6,243 nt of DNA from an uncultured Collinsella sp. (GCA_900549275.1 URNU01000092.1:1-6243), one strand, 5' to 3'; shown: positions 1 to 5,857, numbered from the stretch's first letter. Numbers and translations: made by a program. Notes: generated from the sequence alone by a model not told the origin.

Positions 1-75
1 GGAGCGGACAACGGGGCTCGAACCCGCGACCCCAACCTTGGCAAGGTTGTGCTCTACCAACTGAGCCATGTCCGC
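1..75 (-). tRNA. tRNA-Gly (anticodon GCC), copy 1, cut by one base at the window edge
   Basis: Read on the minus strand this folds into a full cloverleaf. The acceptor stem is GCGGACA/TGTCCGC, the D arm is GCTC...GAGC, the anticodon stem is CAACC/GGTTG with loop TTGCCAA, and the T arm is GCGGG-TTCGAAC-CCCGT. The anticodon GCC lies at 40-42 and reads GGC and GGU glycine codons. The discriminator T and the first two bases of an encoded CCA are present; the final A falls just outside the window. It is base-for-base identical to the copies at 2128-2203 and 2354-2429. Its own promoter lies at 88-116. Confidence 0.97.
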
Positions 76-87
76 TTACGAGGATTA

Positions 88-134
88 ATCTTACGTGATG
101 CCCGCATCCTATGCAAGAACTTTTTTAAAAAGTT
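88..134 (-). promoter_or_regulatory. Promoter of tRNA-Gly copy 1 with AT palindrome upstream
   Basis: On the minus strand a -35 box TTGCAT (116 to 111) is followed by exactly 17 bases and a -10 box TAAGAT (93 to 88), which puts the start of transcription a few bases before the tRNA. Directly upstream of the -35 box is the palindrome AACTTTTT-T-AAAAAGTT (118-134), eight paired bases around one centre base. The same arrangement, AT palindrome then GTnCTTGC, recurs at the tRNA-Gly copy 3 and tRNA-Leu promoters. This comparison is the main support for the call. Confidence 0.75.
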
Positions 135-141
135 TTGCGAC

Positions 142-164
142 GCCCTCGCGAACCTCGCGAAGGC
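142..164 (-). terminator. Possible terminator of the alpha-glucosidase gene
   Basis: The minus-strand RNA can form a 10-pair stem (164-155 with 151-142, loop of 3) about 50 bases after the alpha-glucosidase stop codon. One pair is G-U in the minus RNA but would be C-A in plus RNA, which favours function in minus-strand transcripts. The U run is about 10 bases away, inside the AT palindrome at 118-134, so this is not a canonical intrinsic terminator. It could instead be a stabilising 3' hairpin. Confidence 0.4.
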
Positions 165-215
165 ATCAGCCACCAAGGAAGGCGCAGGCAAACGCAAACT
201 CGCCGCAAGAGGCCC

Positions 216-1949
216 TTACATCTCACCGAGCATGATCCAAGCAGAGCTGTCCTGCGCGAGTCTACCGTCTGCAAGCGGTGATGAGGTGAGCAGGACCCTG
301 CCCGCCGGCAGCTCCACGGGTGCTGCACCGAAGTTCGTCACACACGCCCAGCCGTTCTCGCGGCGATAGGCGATGACGCCGCCCTCAGCGCCCTCGGCAC
401 CATCCGCAAGACCGGTGCGCCCGTCAAGATCGAGCCACGCAAGATCGTTGGCGCACCCGCGCAGTTTGCGCCGCAGCCAGAGGGCGTCACGATAGAGCGC
501 AAGCATCGATGTCGGGTCCGCCTCTTCCCTATCGGCAGCGTAATCGGAAAACCATGCAGGCTGTGGCAGATGGGGCGCCACATCGGCGTCCGCCGGCGAA
601 AACCCAAACGATCCGCCCTGCGCGGGATCGTCCGCCGCTATCCACGGCAGGGGCACACGACAGCCGTCGCGCCCCTTTTCGCGCTTCGGTCCGTGCGTAT
701 TGGTCGCAGTAGGGTCTTCGAGTGCAGCCCACGGGATATCAGCCACCTCAAAAAGGCCGAGCTCCTCACCCTGATACACGTATGCCGAGCCCGGAAGCGC
801 CAGTTCAAGCAAAAGGGCCGCCCGCGCGCGGCGCTCGCCGAGTTCACGGTCCTCGTCATAAGACGACCCGTCGCGCAAGAGCCAGTCGAGCGCAATCTGG
901 TGGTAGCGCGTCGCCTTGATTTGCGGCAGGGCATAGCGTGTCGCCACGCGCGGCACGTCGTGGTTGGAGAGTACCCAGGTCGAGGCGGAATCGGATTCGA
1001 CGGCTGCCTTCAAGCCCTTCTCGATTGCAGTGTGCATGTCATCATAGGTCCAAGTGGCCTTGGCAAACTCAAAGTTGAATGTCTGGCCAAGCTCGCTGGG
1101 ACGCGCGTAGAGATACTGGCGCTCGGGCAGCACCCACGCCTCGGCAACGGCGCTGCGCGGCGGATTATAGCGGTCGAACACGCGGCGCCACTCGCGATAG
1201 ATCTCGTGGACCTCATTGCGGTCCCACAGCGGATGGGTGCCGTCGTCAACCATGTCATCGCCCTCGGCAAGATGCCACCGGTCGAGGTCATCGCGGTCGA
1301 GATCCTTGGCGAGACCCTGCGCCACATCAATGCGAAAGCCGTCGACGCCTCGATCGCTCCAAAACGCCAGGACGTCGCAAAAGAGCGCATGAACCTCGGG
1401 GCATGACCAGTCAAAGTCCGGCTGCTCGGGCGTAAACATGTGCAGATACCACTGACCGTCCGCAACACGCGTCCATGCGGGGCCGCCAAAGTTGGCATTC
1501 CAATTGGTGGGAGGCAGCTCGCCATGCTCGCCGCGACCATCGCGGAAGATATAACGGGCGCGCTCGGGCGATCCGGGGCCGGCGGCAAGAGCGGCTTTGA
1601 ACCAGGGGTGCTGGTTGGATGAATGGTTGGGCACGATGTCGACGATGACCTTGATGCCGCGCGCGTGAGCCGCAGCGATCATGTCATCGAAGTCGTCAAG
1701 CGAGCCGAGACGTGGGTCGACATCGCAGTAGTCCGCCACATCATAGCCGCCATCGACAAGAGGCGATGGGTAAAACGGGCTCAGCCAGATGGCCTCGATA
1801 CCCAGCCGCTCAAGATAGTCCATCTTCTGGGTAATGCCCGCGATATCGCCCAGACCCGAACCAGTCGAATCCTTAAACGAGCGCGGGTAGATCTGATAGA
1901 TCGCGGCATCGGACATCCATGAGCGCGAAGAGGACTTTTCTGTGGCCAT
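216..1949 (-). CDS. GH13 alpha-glucosidase (likely GH13_30-like, oligosaccharide-cleaving)
   Basis: The 577-residue protein hydrolyses alpha-glucosidic bonds of malto- or isomalto-oligosaccharides, probably in the cytoplasm, as no signal peptide is seen. All GH13 motifs are present: region I DIVPNH (104-109), region V QPDFDW (176-181), region II GFRID with nucleophile D208, region III AEAW with acid/base E270, and region IV SNHD with transition-state stabiliser D331. D70 in GGYDVADY matches the conserved -1 subsite aspartate. GRDGCRVPLPW (426-436) and YVYQGEELGL (390-399) are typical of actinobacterial alpha-glucosidases. Length is normal for the family. I chose ATG at 1949, nine bases after the ribosome binding site AAGGGAG; the open frame continues upstream only through tRNA genes, and homology starts near residue 14. 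The residue after the nucleophile is valine, as in many alpha-1,6-acting enzymes, but that alone does not settle the linkage. No transporter or regulator gene is adjacent. Confidence 0.93.
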   Translation of the reverse strand: MATEKSSSRSWMSDAAIYQIYPRSFKDSTGSGLGDIAGITQKMDYLERLGIEAIWLSPFYPSPLVDGGYDVADYCDVDPRLGSLDDFDDMIAAAHARGIKVIVDIVPNHSSNQHPWFKAALAAGPGSPERARYIFRDGRGEHGELPPTNWNANFGGPAWTRVADGQWYLHMFTPEQPDFDWSCPEVHALFCDVLAFWSDRGVDGFRIDVAQGLAKDLDRDDLDRWHLAEGDDMVDDGTHPLWDRNEVHEIYREWRRVFDRYNPPRSAVAEAWVLPERQYLYARPSELGQTFNFEFAKATWTYDDMHTAIEKGLKAAVESDSASTWVLSNHDVPRVATRYALPQIKATRYHQIALDWLLRDGSSYDEDRELGERRARAALLLELALPGSAYVYQGEELGLFEVADIPWAALEDPTATNTHGPKREKGRDGCRVPLPWIAADDPAQGGSFGFSPADADVAPHLPQPAWFSDYAADREEADPTSMLALYRDALWLRRKLRGCANDLAWLDLDGRTGLADGAEGAEGGVIAYRRENGWACVTNFGAAPVELPAGRVLLTSSPLADGRLAQDSSAWIMLGEM

Positions 1950-2089
1950 GGGGTGTGTCTCCCTTGCAACGTGGTTTTGCGAGATGCCCACGATGATACG
2001 CCCAAAGCTGACATCCGCGGAAAACAACGCCACAGCCACACCCCAAAACGCTCGCTCCCTCTCGAGTTCGAGCCCATGCGATGGATACG
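1950..2089 (-). promoter_or_regulatory. Leader and probable promoter region of the alpha-glucosidase gene
   Basis: These 140 bases separate the tRNA terminator from the alpha-glucosidase start, so they should hold its promoter. The clearest signals are the ribosome binding site AAGGGAG (1965 to 1959) and a good -10 candidate TATCAT (1998 to 1993). No convincing -35 box lies 16-18 bases upstream of it, which would fit an activator-dependent promoter, or the -10 is chance. A loose inverted repeat GCAA-N7-TTGC (1966-1980) lies between the -10 and the ribosome binding site and vaguely resembles LacI-family maltose operators. I regard that as weak. Confidence 0.3.
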
Positions 2090-2119
2090 AAAAAGCCCGG
2101 CTACCGTAGTAGTCGGGCT
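2090..2119 (-). terminator. Intrinsic terminator ending the tRNA Gly-Cys-Gly cluster
   Basis: In minus-strand RNA, AGCCCG-A-CUAC pairs with GUAG-C-CGGGCU around a UACG loop, with one A-C mismatch in the stem, followed by five U (2094 to 2090). It begins eight bases after the CCA end of tRNA-Gly copy 2 and lies 140 bases before the alpha-glucosidase start codon, so it should insulate that gene from tRNA transcription. Confidence 0.8.
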
Positions 2120-2127
2120 GTTGCACT

Positions 2128-2203
2128 TGGAGCGGACAACGGGGCTCGAACCCGCGACCCCAACCTTGGCAAGGTTGTGCTCTACCAACTGAGCCATGTC
2201 CGC
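2128..2203 (-). tRNA. tRNA-Gly (anticodon GCC), copy 2
   Basis: This 76-base gene is identical to copies 1 and 3 and has an encoded CCA (2130 to 2128). The anticodon GCC lies at 2168-2170. It is the last gene of the minus-strand cluster. Only six bases separate it from the U tract of the hairpin downstream of tRNA-Cys, so it has no room for a separate promoter in the spacer; it is probably made from the shared cluster transcript or from a promoter hidden inside tRNA-Cys. Confidence 0.97.
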
Positions 2204-2209
2204 ATATGT

Positions 2210-2236
2210 AAAACAAAACGGGCGCCGGAGCGCCCG
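2210..2236 (-). terminator. Terminator-like hairpin between tRNA-Cys and tRNA-Gly copy 2
   Basis: The minus-strand RNA forms a perfect 7-pair stem CGGGCGC-UCCG-GCGCCCG (2236 to 2219), followed directly by UUUUGUUUU (2218 to 2210). This has the form of a strong intrinsic terminator. It lies inside a tRNA cluster, so it must be leaky, or serve as an RNA-processing signal, or the downstream tRNA must have its own promoter. Confidence 0.75.
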
Positions 2237-2245
2237 GATGTTGCC

Positions 2246-2319
2246 TGGAGGCGAAGCCCGGATTCGAACCGGGGGTAAAGGCTTTGCAGGCCTCTGCCTT
2301 ACCACTTGGCCACTTCGCC
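2246..2319 (-). tRNA. tRNA-Cys (anticodon GCA)
   Basis: This 74-base minus-strand gene forms a complete cloverleaf. The acceptor stem is GGCGAAG/CTTCGCC, the anticodon loop carries GCA (2285-2287), the T loop is TTCGAAT, the discriminator is T and CCA is encoded (2248 to 2246). It begins one base after the U tract of the preceding hairpin. Bacteria often have a single tRNA-Cys gene, so this one may be essential. Confidence 0.97.
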
Positions 2320-2320
2320 G

Positions 2321-2343
2321 AAAAAGGACCGCCTGAACGGTCC
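2321..2343 (-). terminator. Terminator-like hairpin between tRNA-Gly copy 3 and tRNA-Cys
   Basis: In minus-strand RNA the stem GGACCG/CGGUCC with a six-base loop (2343 to 2326) is followed by UUUUU (2325 to 2321). The U tract ends one base before the first nucleotide of tRNA-Cys, so a conventional promoter for tRNA-Cys cannot fit in the spacer. It may be a partial terminator or a spacer hairpin that aids tRNA processing. Confidence 0.7.
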
Positions 2344-2353
2344 GGAAATGCAA

Positions 2354-2429
2354 TGGAGCGGACAACGGGGCTCGAACCCGCGACCCCAACCTTGGCAAGG
2401 TTGTGCTCTACCAACTGAGCCATGTCCGC
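2354..2429 (-). tRNA. tRNA-Gly (anticodon GCC), copy 3, first gene of the cluster
   Basis: This 76-base gene is identical to the other two tRNA-Gly copies. The anticodon GCC lies at 2394-2396 and CCA is encoded (2356 to 2354). It is the promoter-proximal member of the Gly-Cys-Gly cluster; a sigma70-type promoter with the shared AT palindrome lies at 2442-2489. Confidence 0.97.
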
Positions 2430-2441
2430 TTGCGGGTTATT

Positions 2442-2489
2442 AATTTACGCGAGTTATCCAAAAGACGCAAGTACTTTTTTCAAAAAAGT
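2442..2489 (-). promoter_or_regulatory. Promoter of the tRNA Gly-Cys-Gly cluster
   Basis: On the minus strand the -35 box TTGCGT (2470 to 2465) is followed by 17 bases and the -10 box TAAATT (2447 to 2442), with the tRNA starting 13 bases further on. Immediately upstream is ACTTTTTT-C-AAAAAAGT (2473-2489), an AT palindrome that matches in sequence and position those at the other two tRNA promoters. A run of A and T here could act as an UP element for the RNA polymerase alpha subunit. Confidence 0.75.
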
Positions 2490-2501
2490 TGCTCAAAGCA
2501 A
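2482..2501 (-). terminator. Possible terminator of the phosphatase/STAS-ATPase unit
   Basis: Minus-strand RNA can form UUGCU-UUG-AGCAA (2501 to 2489) followed by C-free U-rich sequence: the six U of 2487-2482 come directly after AC. The stem is only five pairs. It lies about 34 bases after the STAS-ATPase stop codon, and its U tract is one arm of the AT palindrome of the next promoter, so the two signals overlap. Confidence 0.4.
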
Positions 2502-2534
2502 GTTCACGCAGGGAAATCATGTCAGCCCAAGGCG

Positions 2535-3281
2535 CTAAGCGCACGATTCCAATGCTGAGCTAAACAGCTTCACCATCCGAACGCGTGTGCCGGCACCATC
2601 CGCACGACGGGCAACCTCCACATTATCGACGAGCATGCGCATAAGTTTGATACCACGTCCGCGTTCCTCGGATGCCACCGGCTCGCTCGCCCCATCGATA
2701 GAATAGCCAGCGCCCCGATCAAGCACCTCGAGTACAACACGGTCCCCGTAGGCCTGAACTGTCAGGATGCAGCCGACACCACCCGCATGGTCATACGCGT
2801 TACCCAATGCCTCCCCCAGCGCCAATGCGACGTCATAACGTTCATCACGCCTCAGGGGAAGTGATTCGAGAAGCTCGGCCACACGGTGCCGATAATACGG
2901 GAGGTTCTCGATGCCTCGCTGCACTTCGATGCTCTTGCTCCATCGCGGCAGCTCTCCCACCGGAATGGCGGGAATCGATTCACGCGCCGAACCCGCAACA
3001 TGAAGGATGTCGACAAGTCGGGCAATCTCCAAAAAGCGAATGACCTCATCGGAAGCGTTAACGAGCGAAAGCAGGCCCTCTCGCCTCATGAGCTCTCTGG
3101 CACGTGTAAGCAAAAACGCCAAACCCGTCGAGTCGATAAAGCCCACGGCTTGGCAATTGATGACAACACGACGCACGCCCCGGTCGATCAGATTATCCAA
3201 CCGTGGGCGCAGCACGGACACCGAGGCGATGTCGACATCACCCGGCGGCGTCAAAACCGCTATGTCATTCCACTCATTCAT
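2535..3281 (-). CDS. Fused STAS anti-anti-sigma domain and RsbW-type anti-sigma kinase
   Basis: The 248-residue protein joins two normally separate partner-switching components. Residues about 5-100 form a STAS domain with D50-S51-T52-G53-L54, where S51 is the expected phosphorylation site. Residues about 116-240 form a HATPase_c_2 domain with the N box EALGNAYDH (E157, N161, H165), G1 box DRGAG (188-192), G2 box GRGI (208-211) and GTRV (231-234). In RsbV/RsbW or SpoIIAA/SpoIIAB systems the kinase phosphorylates the STAS serine and binds a sigma factor; here both lie in one chain, so phosphorylation may be intramolecular. It follows the phosphatase gene by 81 bases, which suggests an operon where the phosphatase resets S51. 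I chose ATG at 3281, with GGGGA 11 bases upstream. An in-frame TTG at 3299 would add six residues and has a weaker ribosome binding site. The partner regulated by this protein is not in the window. Confidence 0.88.
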   Translation of the reverse strand: MNEWNDIAVLTPPGDVDIASVSVLRPRLDNLIDRGVRRVVINCQAVGFIDSTGLAFLLTRARELMRREGLLSLVNASDEVIRFLEIARLVDILHVAGSARESIPAIPVGELPRWSKSIEVQRGIENLPYYRHRVAELLESLPLRRDERYDVALALGEALGNAYDHAGGVGCILTVQAYGDRVVLEVLDRGAGYSIDGASEPVASEERGRGIKLMRMLVDNVEVARRADGAGTRVRMVKLFSSALESCA

Positions 3282-3323
3282 ACGACCATGGTTCCCCAAA
3301 AGAGCTCGCTCGATGCATACGTA

Positions 3324-3352
3324 TCTGTAACTGCGAAGATTTTGCCCGTCAA
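3324..3352 (-). promoter_or_regulatory. Weak candidate internal promoter before the STAS-ATPase gene
   Basis: On the minus strand TTGACG (3352 to 3347) is five of six to the -35 consensus and lies 17 bases before TACAGA (3329 to 3324), a poor -10 match. It sits in the 81-base gap between the two signalling genes and would give a leader of about 35 bases. It might supply extra STAS-ATPase relative to phosphatase. The weak -10 keeps this tentative. Confidence 0.25.
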
Positions 3353-3362
3353 GCGTCGCGGT

Positions 3363-3380
3363 CTACGATCGACCTCGTAG
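3363..3380 (-). repeat. Small hairpin covering the phosphatase stop codon
   Basis: CTACGA and TCGTAG pair across a six-base loop, and the second arm in the minus strand contains the TAG stop codon. There is no U tract, so it is not a terminator. It could mark the junction of the two cistrons or be chance. Confidence 0.3.
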
Positions 3381-5708
3381 AAATTCAAGGGAAACCAGCG
3401 CGATGTCATCGTCCAGCGCCGACTCGGTAAAGCGATCAAGCTCGCCCAAGACCTTACCGCAGATTCCCGATACGCCCTCACCCGAGACAGAAAGCAGAAG
3501 GTCACGAAGGCGCTGCTCGCCAAAGAAAGCACCCGAGCGATCACGTGCTTCGATTGTTCCGTCGGTATACATAAATAGCATGTCACCAGGAGCGAACGTA
3601 AACACGCCTGTCTCGTACACCATGCTCTCAAAGGCACCGATCACGCCCGATTGGCACCCAAGGAGCTCCACTTCTCCCCCTCGGGTTTCTCCACCGCCAA
3701 GCGGCGTCGACGACGGTCTAATGACCATAGTGGGAGGATGTCCCGCAGAGCAATAGGTAGCGCGACCCGCTTTAAGATCAATCTTGGCGATAAACGCCGT
3801 CACGAACGTCTCGACCCTCGAAAAGCCCATGAGCATGCTATTGAGCGAGCGGGCCATACGGGCGGGCCCCGCACCCTCCCAGGCATAGGCCGTCAGCGCC
3901 GTCTTGACGAGCGCTGACATTGACGCCGCCTCGATTCCTTTGCCGGATACATCGCCCAAAATCATAACGGCGCAATCGTCGGGAAGACGGACGAGCGTAT
4001 AAAAGTCGCCGCCGACCAACGCCGAATTCGTTGCCGAAAGGTATACCGAATCGGTCGCGATACCCGGAACGTCACCAAGCGAATTTCTCATGCCAATCTG
4101 GAGGGTCTGAGCGATATGGCGCTCCTCGCGCTTTTGAGATTCGCCCTCGTAGATCAGTTCAAAGTCATGCGCCAAGTGCACCAAGTAGTCATATTCAAGG
4201 TCATCAATCGGCTCTTGACTACCGTCACGAAGCAGCAGCGCGCGCGTCGTCGGGCCTTTCGCAACAGAAGCAGGAACGATCGCGTCGTTGCTGTGCTTGC
4301 CATCACCCTCAGAGCGCGGGCGCCCCGCCTCGATGCCGGTGTCGACGTAGAGACCCTGGCAAGGCAGACCATGCGCCCTAAGCCAGCCTCCCATAGGCAT
4401 CGATTCGTCAACGCGAGTTATACGAACGTGTTTAAGGTCCTCGGCACTCGTACCGCCCAAAACAGATGCCTCAAAGCCATCAGGGCCAGCCCCCAGACGT
4501 GCCGCTGGCGCCGTCGTGGAAAAGAAAAGCTTCTCGGGGTCGTCCGGCAAAGCAACGCGACTGCCGCCTTCAAAATCTATGACGTAAGAGTCCAGACTGG
4601 CGTCATACTCAACAGGGCAAAAATGGCAGTTGAGCATATTGCAAATCTCGGACGATACCGCCTGGGTAGCCGCGGCGGAATCGTCTAGAAAGGTAAACAA
4701 CTCATCACGTAAGACATTGAGCGAGCGGCCGAGCTCGGCCGTGCGACGAGAGCGAAGGCTCGATGCCATGCCGACCAGCTGGATAGACAGGTAATCGCAA
4801 ATGACCTCGAGTACATTAACGTCATAGGCGAGCGGTGCCTGAGGGCGCTTCCAACCAACTTCCAGCACGCCAAGGATCTGCGTACCGTAAAAAACGGGAA
4901 GACAGATCTCGCTGCGGTACGGAGGCATATCCTGCACGCGCAACAGGTGCTTAGAACGATTGTCCAGGTCCATGAACATACCGGAGGCAGCCCTATCACC
5001 CTCAAGGTCCTGTTGAATCGACAAGCGACAGGCACGCGACTCGCGAAGAACATACGTCGGGATGCCCGCGCCATACGGCATAAACTCGGGCAGGTAGCTG
5101 TCATGCAGCTCCTTGGAAACACCGCGAAGCTTAAAACCGCCGCTCTCAGAAAAATAGATGGCAGCACCCGAGGCGTCGAGGGTTCCTACAAGCTGGTTCA
5201 AAACGGTATCAAGCAAACTAGGCAGCTCATCGGAGCCCACCGTGCTCATAATGACCGAGAGCGTGCCAGAGAGACGCTTATTTGCCACTCTAAGCTCCGA
5301 TAACGCACGCTTGAGTTGACGATCATGAGAATACTGTTCCTCGATACTGTGAAGTGCAACCAGGACACGTGGCGCGCGGCGCCCAAAGATGCGTGGAGGC
5401 GTTACGGAGCCTGCACGAACCAAGACGGGAATAAAGGAGCCGTCGCTCAGCTTGAGCATCAGTTCGCTCTCGGAGCCATCAGTTTCAAATGGCAGACGAT
5501 GTTCTGTCGCACGTTCAAAAGCGGATGAGTACAGAACGTCTTTAACATCTCCACCGATGACGTCGGCGCGTTCCTCACATATCAAACCAAGTAAGCGATT
5601 ATTCACATGCAGAATGGTTCCGTCGAGCTCGCAGATGATGACAGCATCGCTCGTGATCTCGACTAGTTGGGCAACGTCTGCCCACTCGTTGCGTTCAAGC
5701 GTTTCCAT
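3363..5708 (-). CDS. PAS-GAF-GAF-like PP2C (SpoIIE/RsbU-type) serine phosphatase
   Basis: This 781-residue protein should dephosphorylate a STAS-domain serine phosphate, most likely S51 of the next gene's product, in response to sensed signals. Residues about 10-125 form a PAS domain (SDAVIICELDGTILHVN at 20-36), about 130-150 a short helical linker, about 155-320 a GAF domain (ICLPVFYGTQILGVLEVGW at 268-286), and about 330-520 a divergent second GAF-like region. The PP2C domain covers about 525-781 with GGDFY (566-570), GDVSGKG (585-591), CSAGHPP (653-659), YTDGTIEA (714-721) and DDDIALV (766-772). The metal-binding aspartates D568, D586, D716 and D767/D768 are present. No membrane segment is seen, so it is probably cytosolic. 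I chose ATG at 5708 because GGTGGGG lies six bases upstream; the in-frame GTG at 5720 would place that site inside the gene. The usual aspartate after GGDFY is threonine here. Confidence 0.92.
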   Translation of the reverse strand: METLERNEWADVAQLVEITSDAVIICELDGTILHVNNRLLGLICEERADVIGGDVKDVLYSSAFERATEHRLPFETDGSESELMLKLSDGSFIPVLVRAGSVTPPRIFGRRAPRVLVALHSIEEQYSHDRQLKRALSELRVANKRLSGTLSVIMSTVGSDELPSLLDTVLNQLVGTLDASGAAIYFSESGGFKLRGVSKELHDSYLPEFMPYGAGIPTYVLRESRACRLSIQQDLEGDRAASGMFMDLDNRSKHLLRVQDMPPYRSEICLPVFYGTQILGVLEVGWKRPQAPLAYDVNVLEVICDYLSIQLVGMASSLRSRRTAELGRSLNVLRDELFTFLDDSAAATQAVSSEICNMLNCHFCPVEYDASLDSYVIDFEGGSRVALPDDPEKLFFSTTAPAARLGAGPDGFEASVLGGTSAEDLKHVRITRVDESMPMGGWLRAHGLPCQGLYVDTGIEAGRPRSEGDGKHSNDAIVPASVAKGPTTRALLLRDGSQEPIDDLEYDYLVHLAHDFELIYEGESQKREERHIAQTLQIGMRNSLGDVPGIATDSVYLSATNSALVGGDFYTLVRLPDDCAVMILGDVSGKGIEAASMSALVKTALTAYAWEGAGPARMARSLNSMLMGFSRVETFVTAFIAKIDLKAGRATYCSAGHPPTMVIRPSSTPLGGGETRGGEVELLGCQSGVIGAFESMVYETGVFTFAPGDMLFMYTDGTIEARDRSGAFFGEQRLRDLLLSVSGEGVSGICGKVLGELDRFTESALDDDIALVSLEFLRGRS

Positions 5709-5734
5709 CGTGGACCCCACCGTCTATCGGTAAC

Positions 5735-5756
5735 AAAAAAGCCTCCGAAGAGGCTT
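5735..5756 (-). terminator. Intrinsic terminator of tRNA-Leu
   Basis: In minus-strand RNA, AAGCCUC-UUCG-GAGGCUU forms a perfect stem with a very stable UUCG tetraloop, and the stem runs into six U (5740 to 5735, the last two pairing). It lies 11 bases after the encoded CCA of tRNA-Leu and only 26 bases before the phosphatase start codon. Confidence 0.9.
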
Positions 5757-5767
5757 CTCAAATGCGA

Positions 5768-5857
5768 TGGTGTCGGAGGCGGGACTTGAACCCGCATGAC
5801 CAAAAAGCGGTCACTAGCACCTCAAGCTAGCGCGTCTGCCAATTCCGCCACTCCGAC
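5768..5857 (-). tRNA. tRNA-Leu (anticodon GAG)
   Basis: This 90-base minus-strand gene has the long variable arm of a class II tRNA (TGACC/GGTCA around GCTTTTT). The acceptor stem is GTCGGAG/CTCCGAC, the anticodon stem is CTAGC/GCTAG with loop TTGAGGT, and the anticodon GAG (5821-5823) reads CUC and CUU. The T arm is GCGGG-TTCAAGT-CCCGC, the discriminator is A and CCA is encoded (5770 to 5768). It has its own promoter and terminator. Confidence 0.97.

Noticed and set aside
570..1406. 278-residue plus-strand reading frame inside the alpha-glucosidase gene
   Set aside because: It is the antisense shadow of a well-supported GH13 coding region and its sequence shows no recognisable domain.
2060..2084. 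Possible tRNA T-arm remnant (GAGTTCGAGCCC) beside the cluster terminator
   Set aside because: The flanks do not form a T stem, and CTCGA-GT-TCGAG is a simple local palindrome, so no tRNA fragment is supported.
1950..2423. Upstream extension of the alpha-glucosidase reading frame to 735 residues
   Set aside because: The extra part runs through two tRNA-Gly genes, tRNA-Cys and two or three hairpins, and has no family similarity. The ATG at 1949 has a good ribosome binding site.
3282..3299. TTG start at 3299 for the STAS-ATPase protein
   Set aside because: It adds only six residues outside the STAS fold and would place the GGGGA ribosome binding site inside the coding region; ATG at 3281 is preferred though not proven.
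4116..4688. 190-residue plus-strand reading frame inside the phosphatase gene
   Set aside because: It is antisense to a gene with intact PP2C and GAF features, is rich in R and A, and has no motif of its own.
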